Counted from the stretch's first letter, positions 35,887 to 47,345 are shown. The stretch is DNA of 64,000 bases from Portunus trituberculatus (GCF_017591435.1 NC_059259.1:2285884-2349883); one strand, 5' to 3'. Made by a program: numbers and translations. The notes: generated from the letters alone by a model not told the origin.

Positions 35887-37703
35887 TTGAAGTGAAGCAC
35901 AACAAATTCATCCCTGTAAAGGATTCCTTCATGGCGACTTTGAACTTTCTGTACTAGGAGTCGCTCCTCGTTGCCTCCATCCTCGGCTGCAGCAAGATGT
36001 TCTTCTTCCTCAGGAAGAATGATGTTTCTTGCTTTGCAGATGTTGTGCAGCAGTGCACATATCTCTACAATTTGGCAGACCTTGGATGGAGGACCAACTT
36101 GGGTTTCACTGTGTAGCATGTGAAAATGTCGCTTCAGCTGCCCAATGCCTCTCAACAACGCTGCGGGTTTTCTTGTGGGCCCTGAAATTAATATAGATTT
36201 CAATCTTACAATGCAGCACTTGAAATTGGTATGATGCATTAATTTAATTTCTGCAAACATTTAGGTTATGTCATGTATAAGGTTAAGTTAAGATTCATTG
36301 TATGATAATGATTTGTGACATGATAGCTCAAACATTATGAAACATAAAAAAAATCTTTAGTATAACATTGGTTAGGTTAATATATTCACATGAAAACTTA
36401 GAATAAAAAAAGGAAGAAACTCTTTAAATATTAGGAAATTTTCATGAAATTTACGTGTTGTATTGGTGATTCAGCCAACACACTTTACATAATTATAGCC
36501 CTCTGCAGGGTCTACATTTTACTTTATGGAGCATTTCTAGCCACATTTTACCTTATCAGATATTAATGATACGTATACTTTTTGGGGGATCCAGAGGGGG
36601 CAAAGCTCCCCAGGTATGAGGTTACACAATGTTAAATTACTTTACCTTATCAGTTATTCTGGTCAAGTTTCAAAATGTTAAGTTACTCCTTAATGGGGGA
36701 TGATGTCAACCCAATGAGGAGGTTACAAAATGTTAGGTTAAGTTACTTCATCTTATGGAGAAATCCAGTAAGGTTGGGGGGAGGGTCAAGATTGTGTGAA
36801 ACTGCAATAATATTTCAAAAATACCTAATTCATTAATTTAGCACTTTATATTAGTTTATATGAAAAAGTGTAACTATGGGAGGTAAATAATTAATAATTA
36901 GTTTTGTGTGAAGTGGGATAATTAATTAGATAACTTTTTATCTAAATTTTACTACTCAGTAGCTTACCTGTTATAAGAAGACTGTGCTCCAGGTTGTGGT
37001 CTGAGGTATGGAGTCAGTAGCCACTTCTTGCTGGGATAGTCACTATCTCCCTGTAAGTGACACGCAGCTGGGACGATGCCGTTGTCAAATATCGTGCAGA
37101 GTCCACTTTGAACAAGTATTCTTGCATCGTGAACCGATCCCAGCCACTTTGCAACCACATCAATAATGTGGTATCAAGCATCAAACACAAACTGCACGTT
37201 GATGCTGTAGTATCTCTTCCTGTTGACAAACTCTACCTTATACTATCTAGGAGCCACAATCATTACGTGCGTTCCATCAATGCCACCGATCACTTCAGGG
37301 AAGCCAGCAATCTGCAGAAACTCCTCCTTCCTCCACTAAGTTTCCAGTTGGGTGACTAAAAATTTTATGAATTAAGAGGATGGCATTGTGTCACTGTATC
37401 ACTGATGATCCTGCTGATGGTCTGTTGTGAGGGCCCCAAGTCATCAGTGCTGCACTGCTGCATCTTTCCTATAGCGAGGTACCGCAGTGAAGATAACTTG
37501 CATCTCGGGGAGAGAGGCCTTGTTCCTTGCAGTTGGTCTCTTCAGCCTTTCCCGCACCAAATTTGTCACGAAAATGATACCAGCAGGATCCTGCCAATAC
37601 CTCTTCACCAGTTCACGGTCATCTAGTTCATCTAGTCCTTCCTCTCACGAAACGACCGTCTCTGTCGCAGGTGGTGGCGTTGCGGTCCCCCTCGGGCGGC
37701 CAT
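35887..37703 (-). pseudogene. HARBI1-like transposase of Harbinger 2
   Basis: ATG at 37703 (MAARGGPQRHHLRQRRSF), shift, LVKRYWQDPAGIIF, RPTARNKASLPEMQVI, LGPSQQTIS-like text, then EFLQIAGFPEVIGGIDGTHV (first DDE aspartate), two in-frame stops, VNRKRYYSINVQFVFDA (second), and GDSDYPSKKWLLTPY. Donor at 36968|36967 and acceptor TTTCAG|GG at 36182 remove a 785-bp intron. The next exon starts KTRSVVER in one frame and passes to IGQLKRHFHMLHSET by an apparent 2-base loss just after the catalytic Glu. Then VCQIVEICALLHNICKARN and a donor (CAA|GTAAGT) near 35887. Further sequence was not found. A DDE nuclease pseudogene. Confidence 0.82.
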
Positions 37704-37734
37704 GTTTAATTTTAGGATGAAATCTTAGGAGCGC

Positions 37735-37778
37735 GTCTTACTGCTAAAACACTTCGGGAGGTGTTTTAGCAGTAAGAC
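37735..37778. repeat. Perfect 18-bp hairpin near Harbinger 2 right end
   Basis: Arms GTCTTACTGCTAAAACAC (37735-37752) and GTGTTTTAGCAGTAAGAC (37761-37778) around TTCGGGAG. It lies between the transposase start and the right terminal repeat. Confidence 0.95.
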
Positions 37779-37899
37779 TCATCTTTAGGGCTTGGGATGC
37801 TGTCTTAAGGATTTAAGACTCGAATTCAGCCATTTTTGTGATTTAGGACGACTTCTTACCGTTAGGACGTCATCTTGGTGTTTATAAGTACGGGCCCAG

Positions 37900-38075
37900 G
37901 TTCTAGAATCTAGATGGTTACACCAAAGATGCGCTGGGTGGTGGTAATATGGGCCCTAATATAGGTACCAATATAAATAAAATTGTCTATGCCACTAATG
38001 GGTGGAAGCTTAACAGCGCTTCCAATACTTTTCAAGTTACCTACAGGTGCTATAGGCCAGATCATAAAACTAAAA
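37900..38075 (+). mobile_element. tRNA-derived SINE, piece 3 of 3
   Basis: Continues the SINE from GTTCTAGAATCTAGATGG through TATGGGCCCTAATATAGG and GCTATAGGCC. With pieces 1 and 2 it rebuilds one full SINE with no missing body sequence. Confidence 0.88.
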
Positions 38076-38421
38076 TGGGCTTTTTTTTTTCTTTTATCTT
38101 TCTTTTGCCCTTTACCAACTTTTCTCTTACATAAAAAAAAAAAAGTTTTGGCTTCTAAAATTTTATCTACTTCTTATATTCATCTTGCTCCTTGAGAAAC
38201 TAACTTTCTAATATATTCAGCTTTTGACACTTGTTTGAACTTATATTACATCCTATAAAATTGAATAATAACTTTTTTCCTTTTCTTTTCTATCCCTTTA
38301 TTTTTTTTATATTTACAAACAACCAAAAATATGTATGTTTCGTTTTTGTACACATTTATTTTTACCTAATAATATACATTAAAGCGAATTGGGTTGTTAG
38401 AAGTCCATATTTTCTTTCTAG

Positions 38422-38513
38422 AATGATCATAGCTGGACTCACCATATCTCACATCGATGCCATCAGCAGAACTAAGAAAGGCCGCAAGACTGAGCATATC
38501 CTTGGAATCGTTC

Positions 38514-38515
<2 letters not shown>
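38422..38515 (+). CDS. Ionotropic-receptor-like gene, coding exon 3
   Basis: Acceptor TTTCTTTCTAG|A and donor TTCAG|GTGTGTG. The single leading A completes the Arg codon left open by exon 2, then MIIAGLTISHIDAISRTKKG, RKTEHILGIVQ, ending in phase 0. The GRxxxxGL...LxxxSxTxKGRKTEHIxG pattern is characteristic of the strand that follows WDYxGR in crustacean ionotropic receptors. The donor is the first unit of a (GT)n microsatellite, which may affect splicing. Confidence 0.8.

Positions 38516-38575
<60 letters not shown>
38515..38575. repeat. (GT)n microsatellite at a splice donor
   Basis: About 30 GT units beginning exactly at the exon 3 donor. Confidence 0.97.
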
Positions 38576-38577
<2 letters not shown>

Positions 38578-38727
38578 TTCACCGCAGTATGTTATATATT
38601 GGATATGTGATCGTGCATATCTTCTTGGTGACAGAGCATATAGTTCATACAATAATTTTTAGAGGATACTGTAAAGAATTCATACAATCAAACTAAGGGC
38701 AGATTTTAAAATAATAATGACACTAAC

Positions 38728-38730
<3 letters not shown>

Positions 38731-38797
<67 letters not shown>
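38731..38797. repeat. (TA)n microsatellite
   Basis: Uninterrupted TA tract, intron 3. Confidence 0.98.
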
Positions 38798-38799
<2 letters not shown>

Positions 38800-38819
38800 T
38801 GTCCTAGGCCATCAAAAAT

Positions 38820-39264
38820 ATAAAGAAAAAAAAAAACTCACTCAATTCCCTTAAAGAGCCGATATAATTAACCCAAGGATAGGGAGAAATGTCTTGAAAC
38901 CTCCTTCTTGAATGAAGTCAAGTCATAGCAAGTTGGAAATATAAACATGGCAGGAAGTTCCAGAGTTTACCAGAGGAAGGTAAGAAAGACTGAGAGTACT
39001 GGTTGTCTTTTGTGTTAGATAGTTGGACAGAATAGGGGTGAGAGGAAGGAAAGCCTTGTGCAGCGAGGCCGCAGGAGGCGAGGCTTGCAGTTAGCAAGAT
39101 CAAAAGAGCAGATAGCGTGAAAATCGCGATAACATATATAAAGAGATGCAACATTTCGGCGGTGAGAACGAAGCTAAAGACAATCAGGGAGAGAAGGGGA
39201 ATTGATGAAACGAAAAGCTTTTGATTCCACCCTATCCAATAAAACTGTGTGTGGAACCCCACCC

Positions 39265-39296
<32 letters not shown>

Positions 39297-40085
39297 CGCA
39301 GAATACTCTATAGAAGGAAGAATAAGGCTCTCCTACGAGTTAGGAGTTGGGAAGCGAAAAAAAAATAATAAAATATGGCTGAGACGCCTCAAAACACCTA
39401 ATATCATAGAAGCTGTTTTAATAAAAAAATGAAATGCAAAGTTTCCGGTTTAAATTATGAGTAAAGGAGAGGCCGACAGGGGACAGTTGAGTGTCATTGA
39501 AGAATAATGGATAGTTGTTTGGAAGGTTGTGTCGAGTTGATAGATGGAGGAATTGAGCTTTTGAGGCATTGAGCACTACTAAATTTTCCCTTCCCAAATC
39601 AGAAATTTTAGAAAGATCAGAAGTTATGGGTTTTGCGCGTCCCTGCGTGACCTATTGACTTCCTGAAGGGTTGGTGATCTCTGTAAAGACACGGAAAAGT
39701 GTAAGGTGGTACTATCAGTGTGGGAGAGGTTAAGGAAAGAAGTTTGGTTAAGATCATTAATTAATATTAGGAAGAGAGTGTGTGACAGGACAGAACCCTG
39801 AGGAACACCACTCTTGATAGATTTAGGAGAAAAATTATGGCCGTCTACCAAAGCACCAATATAACGGTCAGAAAGGAAACTTGCGATGAAGCCCCAGAGA
39901 TAATGATAAAAGCCGTAGGAGGGTACTCTGGAGATCAAAGTTTTGTGCCATACTCAATCAAAAGCTTTTGTTACGTCTAACGCGATAGCAAAAGTTTCAC
40001 CAAAATCTTTTTAAGAGAATGACCAATGCTCAGTAAGGAAAGCCAGAAGATCACCAAGAGAGCGGCATTGACAGAAACTTTATTC
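38820..40085 (-). mobile_element. Jockey/CR1-like LINE, RT-to-3' end fragment
   Basis: The minus-strand reading begins in the RT finger/palm (SVNAALLVIF-like text near 40080), passes PSYGFYHYLWGFIASFLSDR, VDGHNFSPKSIKSGVPQGSV and LFLILINDLN near 39750, then the C-terminal segment, and ends near the A-rich 38820. GVPQGSVLS is intact, but the D-D catalytic loop is shifted. It fills most of intron 3. Confidence 0.82.
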
Positions 40086-40507
40086 ATTTTTTTTTTTATG
40101 CAGAAGGCCTCCTACGTCATCCATTATTTAATTTGTTTAGGCTCCAGGAGCCAATTGCAAATAATGTAAATGGTTCCTACTGTTATGGGATTCTAAGAAA
40201 TAATACATCCATTCATGTTCGTGACTTAAGGGAAGGGAAGAAACATCCCAGAACCGCCTATTAAGCTCTCTGCTTCACGTTGGCAGCCATTTTCAAGCTT
40301 GCCTCCTGGATAACCAAAATTTTCAACAAAATCTTAATACTTCATCAGTCTGGCAATTACGTTTCCTCACGGTGGTGCGGTTTGGTGATGTATTTTTTCA
40401 GTTATTATTTCATTAATGATCTATTAATTTCACTTATTTGTTAGACGTGGTAGTGAACCAATGACTTAATTTCAAGTTAAATATCTAGCCAATAATAAGT
40501 TTTGAAA

Positions 40508-40529
40508 TGTGTGTGTGTGTGTGTGTGTG
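40508..40529. repeat. (GT)n microsatellite
   Basis: Short GT tract of about 11 units upstream of exon 4. Confidence 0.95.
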
Positions 40530-40621
40530 ATATTTTGCAAATTTCTTCTTCTTATTATTATTTTAATTTTGTTTTATTCACATTATTTTTTTTTTTTTAT
40601 TTATCATTATTGTTTTTACAG

Positions 40622-40846
40622 GATAACGCTGGACACTTCACAATACACATGAATCAGTTATACAAGATTGATCGCCTTCTCCGTGTGTTTACTTGGCACA
40701 CACCTGTCCAAACGTCAGAGAAGAATTTGTCTTACCTAAACAATCCCATCAAAAATCATAATAAGAAATGGCCTACAACTATGCCAAATTTTACTCAACA
40801 GCTTTTTCCTGATAAAACTAAGAACTTCCAAGGTTCCACTCTAAAT
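40622..40846 (+). CDS. Ionotropic-receptor-like gene, coding exon 4
   Basis: Acceptor TGTTTTTACAG|GAT and donor AAT|GTAAGT bound 75 codons, phase 0 on both sides. The product contains FTIHMNQLYKIDRLLRVFTW and QQLFPDKTKNFQGSTLN. The LFPDK..NFxGxxL phrase is the linker just before the first ligand-binding segment (S1) of ionotropic receptors, where L-x-V-V-T-F would come next. So the next exon should encode S1, but no such exon was found up to position 64000. The gene therefore spans at least 27 kb for 281 codons. Confidence 0.8.
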
Positions 40847-40956
40847 GTAAGTATGGTGAACAAAGAAAAAAAAAAGTAACTATGTATTTCCTGGAAACGA
40901 ATAAAATTACTTTGAATAAAAAAAAAATTGTGTGTGTGTGTGTGTGTGGTATGTGA

Positions 40957-40971
40957 GAGAGAGAGAGAGAG
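40957..40971. repeat. (GA)n tract, left flank of LINE
   Basis: A GA run continued on the other side of the LINE at 47019-47032, so the LINE landed inside a GA microsatellite. Confidence 0.85.
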
Positions 40972-41169
40972 AGGATGGATGGATGGATTTTGTTTAAGGC
41001 GCCGCAACGGCTGAGGTCATTTGGCGCCGCTTCAATAATTTAACAAGACAGAGAAGTTAAAAAAATATATATAAAGGCAGTTAAAAACAGTAGAGTATCT
41101 AAAAATAAAAAATAAATAAATAAAACTGAATAAAATATCAAAATGCATATAATGAAATAAATATAAAAT

Positions 41170-44100
41170 TCAAAGCTTTGTGAGAAGCCCAGCTTCTCCC
41201 AAAAACTTAAAAACGTCATGGCCCTGGGCCAGACACTCTGGTCCAAGGACCTTTCAGATATAATAGACACCTCTATCTCTACCGCGACAACGGTTGAGGT
41301 AGCAGTGTCTTAAGTCAGTCAAACTGGGGCACTCCACTAGCAGGTGCCGCACCGTAAGCGGCACCAAGCAGTCATCACAGTAAGGTTGAGTGTCCCTGGT
41401 CAAGAGGTACCTTTGTGTAAGGTACGTGTGACCTATACTAAGTCGCGCCAATAAAGTTTGTGCACGGCGATCCCGGACATGGGTGTAAGTCCACTGAGGA
41501 AGTGTGGAAGTAGTAACCTCTCCCATTTTCAAGGTTGCGACCCTCGTTAGCCATCTCCTCTGCCAAAGTGCTGCAATCGCCACACGAATTGCATGAAATA
41601 TATCTCGAAACGGAACAGGGGAAGGAGACGGAGCGCGACTTGCTGCCTCTTTAGCTAGGCGGTCTGCGTGTTCATTCCCTGGAACACCAACATGATCAGG
41701 GACCCAACAGAACCCAACACGATATCCTCGTTGGGTAAGAAGATATAGCCACTCCAAGGCTGATAAAATCAAAGGGTTAAGGGAGACAGTGCAAGAGAGA
41801 GAGCAGCAAGAGCACTGCGACAGTCACTAAAAATTGTAAAAGACGAAACCGGGAGAGTAAAAATAATCCGTAAAGCTAAAATTATGGCAGACAGCTCCGC
41901 AGTAAAGATGGAGGCTATCGAAGGAAGGCCACACCGATAAAAAGAGGGGAAAACCACACTAAATGCTGCCTCTTTAGCGAGGCGGTCTGCGTGTTCATTC
42001 CCTGGAACATCAACATGATCAGGGACCCAACAGAACCCAACACGATATCCTCGTTGGGTAAGAATATATAGCCAATCCAAGGCTGATAAAATCAAAGGGT
42101 TAAGGGAGACAGTGCAAGAGAGAGCAGTAAGAGCACTGCGACAGTCACTAAAAATTGTAAAAGACGAAACCGGGAGAGTAAAAATAATCCGTAAAGCTAA
42201 AATTATGGCAGACAGCTCCGCAGTAAAGATGGAGGCTACCGAAGGAAGGCCACACCGATAAAAAGAGGGGAAAACCACACTAAATGCAACGCCTGCGTCA
42301 GATTTGGAACCATCAATAAAAACGGGGATATCATCAGAATGGATAAGAAAGTGTTCTAAAAACCATATGTGGGACAGAGCTGGCAAAAAATCCTTCTTGC
42401 CATCTATGGCAGGAGGGCATAATGAAACAACCGGAAGCTGCCAATAACCAACTCGTGGGAGCCGGAAAGAGTATACAGGAGTGGGGTCGATGGACAAATC
42501 CATCATCAGGTTTGCCACTCGAAGGCCAAAAGGTTTAGGTAAACTCGGTCGAGTGTCATACGCCTGCGAACGCGAGTCCCGGAACATTGACATACAATGG
42601 ACAGAATCGGGAAGACGGTGGGTGCGAAACCAACACCGGAGCATCGAAGACTGCCGCCGGAGGTCGAGCGGCCAAAAAAACAGCATCCACTAGAAGGCTA
42701 GGTATTGGAGATGTCCGAAATGCACCCGTAGCCAAGCGGACCCCAGCATGGTGTACGGGGTCAAGCGTGCGTAGGCGTGCATCCGTTCCGGATGAAAAGA
42801 TCTTACAGCCGTACTCCAGCTTTGGAAGTATAAGTGTACGGTGAAGAAGCAGCAAATTGTCCCTGTCCGCATCCCCAAGAGGTGTGACTTAAAACGTGAA
42901 GAAGGGATAGTGCCGTCCTGCAAGACGCTTTGAGAGAACGGAAATGTGGAACCCAAGTAAGACGGCTGTCAAACAATAGGCCAAGATATCGAGTAGCCTC
43001 CACACACGAGCTAAATATAAATCGGGATCTGGATGGACACCACGATTTCGACAAAAATGCATAGACACGGTCTTTGAGGTGGAAAATCGAAAACCGTTTA
43101 TGTTGGCCAAACTGGACACCCAATTTATTGCCAGTTGGAGCTTTCACTCAATCAGTGACATCTTAGCAGCAAAAGAGATGCACAATTCGTTCACATATAA
43201 AGAGCTCTGAACGCCATCCGGTAGAGTATCTATAACACCATTTATTGCAACTGCGAATAGCGTAACACTCAGAATACTTCCCTGTGGTACACCGTCATTT
43301 AAAGCTGTAGCATCGGAGAGAACATTACCCACACGAACCCGTAAAAGACGTCTGGATAAAAACTGCTGGATAAAAATAGGAAGGTGGCCACGGAGACCAA
43401 AATTAAACAAGGAAATTAAATTCCCATGACACCAAGCTGTGTCGTAGGCCTTCTCCAGGTCAAAAAATACAGTAGCCTGGTGGTGGTGATAAGCGAAGGC
43501 CTCACAAATAGAAGACTCTAGGGATAAAAGAGCATCCGTAGTAGACCTCATTTTTCGGAAGCTGTACTGTGCCGATGACAAGTACTTCCTCCTCTCCAAG
43601 TACCACATGAGTCTTACGTCTTACGTCAAAGATATAGAACGGTAATTCGTAGCCTGGAGATGATCCTTCCCGGGCTTCGGAAATGGGAGAAGTAGGAAAG
43701 TCACCGGTATGGCAAATCATATTATAAAGTTTTAATAAAAAGTTAAAAGCACTGTCAGACATGTGGCGCAAAAAGGCATATGACGCTGGAACAAAGCAGT
43801 CCGCAACTCGGAGGCAGAGAAGGGGACATTATAAGACTCCCCTCCTGTGGAAGAAAAATTTATGCCGAGAGATTCCATTCTCTGGCGGTGACGTGCGCCT
43901 GGAGCTGCAGGATGCCTCCGGGAAACATTGGCAAAGTGCTCCGCGAAGAGGTCGGCGACAGTCCTAGGGTCTGCCACCGGTCGCCCAGCAGACAACAAAA
44001 CTGGTGGGGGAGGAGCAGAATACTTCCCAGCAATTCGCCGGACTTTTTTAAAGACATCCGTAAGAGGAGTGTGGGCATTATTGGAAGACACATAAGCTTT

Positions 44101-44735
44101 CCAAGAGGCTCTTTGTGCCTCTTTCAAGACGCGGCGGGCCCGAGCTAGGCAGCACCGAAAAGCTTCCAGGTACAAATAGAAAGATCGATAGTCGTAAAAG
44201 TCCCAGTAGGACTATCGAAATGTGTAACATCCCCAGAATTTAAAATCTCCAATCCCTCATCCTCAATAAAAGAATCTATTAAAACCCCATGAGGATTACT
44301 AGTACCTTCATCCCACAATGGTTGACGGCCGTTAAAATCTCCCAACAAGAGGAATGGCGAAGGTAGCTGACGCACCAGGCCGTAAAGCTCACCCCTGTAG
44401 ACAGGAAGCCGAGGAGGGAGATATAAACTGCAGATGGTGTACAGTCGTCCCATAAAGACCTTAACAGCAACCACCTGAAGGGGAGAGTTAAGTTGTACCG
44501 GAATAACAGGTATATCCTGACGGACTAGAATAGTTGTGCCACCGTGGTGACCCTGGTCAGAGAAAGGAGTGTTAAAAAAGGCACGATAGCCAGGAGGACT
44601 AGAATAAGTACTATCACCTATCATAGTCTCTTGTAGAGCTACACAGGCTGGAGAGAACTCCGACAGCAAAGCTCGGAGTTCCCCCCACGAGGCGCGAAGG
44701 CCTCTACAGTTTCAGTGTAGAAGCTTGAAGACGAC
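41170..44735 (-). pseudogene. I-type LINE ORF2 (minus copy), rearranged
   Basis: Endonuclease from LLSEFSPACVALQETMIGDS through LLLGDFNGRQPLWDEG; it then jumps from LSICT to LEAFRCCLARARRVLKEAQ, losing the SDHFPI catalytic block. RT: QYSFRKMRSTTDALL, FFDLEKAYDTAWCHG, GVPQGSILS; the YVDD loop reads YVNE (43190 region), so the key aspartates are lost. RNase H is partly duplicated: FIDGSKSDAGVAF, FTAELSAIILAL, FSDCRSAL appear and part is repeated in a shifted frame. Terminal knuckle CDDCLVPLTVRHLLVECP. Stop near 41170 after a GGGAGAAG hairpin. Inactive. Confidence 0.88.
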
Positions 44736-46571
44736 TATTTGGGTGCAGTGGACGAGCGAGCCTTTTGAGGCTGCCCGTGACTGACCTGACTAGAAATAAT
44801 CAGACGACGAGAAGACACCGGGGGTTGAGATGTGCCGGGTCGTTGAACGGCAGCCTTTCGGCTTATCGGTGGGTGATGCGAACTATCATCACTTTTACCG
44901 GTCCTCGGAGGACGAAGATCAGGCAGGACTGAACTTTCTGATACAGTGGGTTCACGAGGGACGGCTGTGACAATATCATCGGACGTCTCCATGCTCAGAC
45001 TGTCCTCATCACAAGAAGCCCGATCTGAGACGAAGGGCGTCACAGGAGGCTGGACAGAAACTACTGGAGTTACCATTGTAGAACGGTCCCTCGAGGACTC
45101 ACGATCACGTACACCGGAAGAAACTAGACTGTTTTGGCTGAGCTAATTCTATCGACTCCGCGGAGCCGCGGTGCTGTTTGGTCAGGACCTTCAAAGGCTT
45201 AGGCGATACAGGTGGCAAATGAACATCTACCACATGGGTGACTTTGGTCAAGTCCGTAATTGTCTCGTCACATCTAAGAGTTGACTCAACTGAGTCATCG
45301 GACAATAGGGCAAACCTTTTGGCCAAATGAACAGGACCACCCGCCCCAACAGAGCGAGAGGTAGCAGGAGTTGTCGTCTTCGGACCGGCCAACTCAGCAG
45401 CGAGCGAGCGAGCCAATGCAGCATAGGAATTCACGGCGGGCGCTACCTAGGCTTATGAACTGAGTGTTAGCAAGTTGTAGAATGTCCTTCTCCAGGCGAT
45501 ACCTGGGGCATTGCCTGGAACGTACCTGGTGAGCATCACGGCAATGGAAACAATAAGCTGCACCATTGCAATGCTCCTCTGAATGTGAGTCGAGTGCAGA
45601 GCGATTACCACATCGGGAAGCTTCCTTACACGAGCTTTTGCCGTGACCGTACCCATAGCATGAGAAGCACTGAATAGGGCGAGAAACACAGCGCCTCACC
45701 CTAAGGTTGATAGGACCGATATGAACACGGTCAGGAAGGGTGGAACCAAAAAAGGTGAGAAGGACCATGTTGAAAGAGTTCCTCATCTTAGTCACCTTTT
45801 GTACTGAGCTAGGGCACATTACTAATATTTCCTCTTCTGGGAATTCATAGAGATCTAGACTATAAACACAACCTCTGCTATAGTTAAAGGTGGGATGAGC
45901 CTTAACAGTCTCAAACATGCTGTCAGAAGGACATGGGAGATGTTGCAACATTCTTGCTTGCGTAAGATCTTTTGCTTGCACAAGCACCTCCTTCCCGTAC
46001 TTCTTCAGATTCCCCTCAGGAATCATGCCTATTTCTTTGGACAGGTACCGGGAGGCATGGATGAAATTCCCACGCCCATTTCTATAGTACGCCACAAACC
46101 AACGTGGAGGCTGGATCTGGCGGACTGCTGGAACTGAATTCTCTAAATAGTTTTCAAAAACATTTGGGATGTAATCCATGTCACTCTCTGAAATATTACG
46201 TGACTGTAGAAATTCCGTTTTAAAGCCATGGCCGGCAAGGGGCAGAGGTGCTACATTTTCATAAGCCAGACGGGCTTCATCACATGGCAGAAAAGTCCTT
46301 TTCATAAACCAGTCGAATGCGTAGAACCGTGCCATACACCTTGAGAAATGAGTGCAAGGCGTGATAAGAAAATGATGGATTAACATTTACCATCAAAAGA
46401 AAGTCATATGCAGCAGAAACGCGACCCTCAGAAGAACTCCCAGAACAGGAGACTGCTGCGGGAGGCCCTTGTTTGAGGGGAATCCTCCTTCCCACTCAGA
46501 CCTGAAGATGACGTCTCGTGGGCCAGGTCAGCCACCTCACGAGAACCTGACTGTTTTTTGTGTTTCACCAT
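44735..46571 (-). pseudogene. I-type LINE ORF1 (minus copy), best preserved
   Basis: ATG at 46571 (MVKHKKQSGSREVADLAHE). Then an RRM-like fold (VNVNPSFSYHALHSFLKVYG), a worn strand, the central block (SVPAVRQIQPPRWFVAYYRN, FIHASRYLSKEIG), and the longest uninterrupted knuckle region: CFSCYGYGHGKSSC (CX2CX4HX4C), a second knuckle (CGNR..., one Cys replaced by Arg), and YCFHCRDAHQVRSRQCP. A Ser/Pro-rich tail (METSDDIVTAV) ends QKARSSTAPK before TAG at 44735. Frame changes near 46300, 45440 and 45110. RRM plus CCHC ORF1 proteins act as RNA chaperones of LINE RNPs. Confidence 0.82.
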
Positions 46572-46851
46572 ATGTATAAAGTTACACAAAAAATTGGCTC
46601 CAGGGGCAAGGGAAACCACCTACTGGGACTACAATGGGAGGGAGCGCTGGCTGCCGTGGACGGGGTACCTCGTCTTATGCGGACCAGTCGTTTTGAAAAA
46701 AGATCCCACATGATACGAAAGTTTGTCCACGGCAGAGCTGAGACCCCCTTCCAAAGCATCCCAGCCTGGACACCCAACCATCCAGCACAGGACGGCCCCT
46801 ATTGGGCGATTCCTCCAGTGGGTGGCTCCTCTGGTCCACTGGCAGCCTACG

Positions 46852-47018
46852 TTGGATCCATTTAGTCTGGCCCTCACTGGCGACGTTACTAACTAGCATG
46901 GGTAGACCTCTCCCCCTCGAAAGGGCAGAGCAGGGGCCTAAGCCCCCTCTAGCTCGCCAGGTCACAGGGGCACGCAAGCCCCCCAGCCACGACAAGGCGG
47001 TTCCCATTTAAGGGTGGG
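46852..47018 (-). ncRNA. Predicted HDV-like ribozyme, minus copy, worn
   Basis: Same strand order as the 20033 copy read on the minus strand (GGGAACC, GCC..GGC, GGGGGG, GCCCCT/AGGGC arm, CAGACTAAAT). The P2 3' strand is GGATCC instead of GGTTCC and the leading C run is interrupted (CCCACCC). Probably weakened. Confidence 0.4.
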
Positions 47019-47264
47019 AGAGAGAGAGAGAGAAATTTTGTAATATTTTTTCTGCTTTTTCTTCTTCGTAAAAGAGTGGATGAAAGGAACTGTTCAAAAG
47101 AAAAAAAAAAAACAGTGCTAGTAACTTGGAGACAATCTATATTTTAAAAAGATTGTGTAAATTACGCTCATTCATCTAATGACATCGTTATTAATTCACT
47201 TAAACTGATCATTTATTAGTTCTTTGTTTCAATATCATAAATATACGATTAAATTTACTATCTG

Positions 47265-47345
<81 letters not shown>

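Larger units (their letters stand above)
33130..37896. mobile_element. PIF/Harbinger DNA transposon 2, complete ends, decayed
   Basis: Left end AGGCCATACTTATAAAAC; inverted right end GGCCCGTACTTATAAACACC; both continue AAGATG.CGTC. CAG flanks each side (33127-33129, 37897-37899), and the SINE consensus at that spot has CAG once, so it is a 3-bp target duplication (CWG type is known for this superfamily). Inside are a Myb/SANT-like gene on + (33491-35200) and a transposase gene on minus (37703-35887), convergent. Both carry frameshifts or stops. Confidence 0.88.
40972..47018 (-). mobile_element. I-type LINE, minus-strand copy with both ends
   Basis: 6.05 kb. The 3' tail (ATCC)n and GGCGCC hairpin are at 40972-41035; the 5' C-rich end is near 47018. 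ORF1 and ORF2 are described separately. Compared with the inner copy at 20033 it lost about 385 bp between endonuclease and linker (near 44175) and gained a 323-bp tandem duplication in RNase H (41641-41963 and 41964-42286). The GA repeat on both flanks hides the target duplication. Confidence 0.9.

Noticed and set aside
35883..36260. HARBI1 as a domesticated host gene
   Set aside because: The frame has stops and small indels and sits between Harbinger terminal repeats, so it is a transposon copy, not the conserved host gene.
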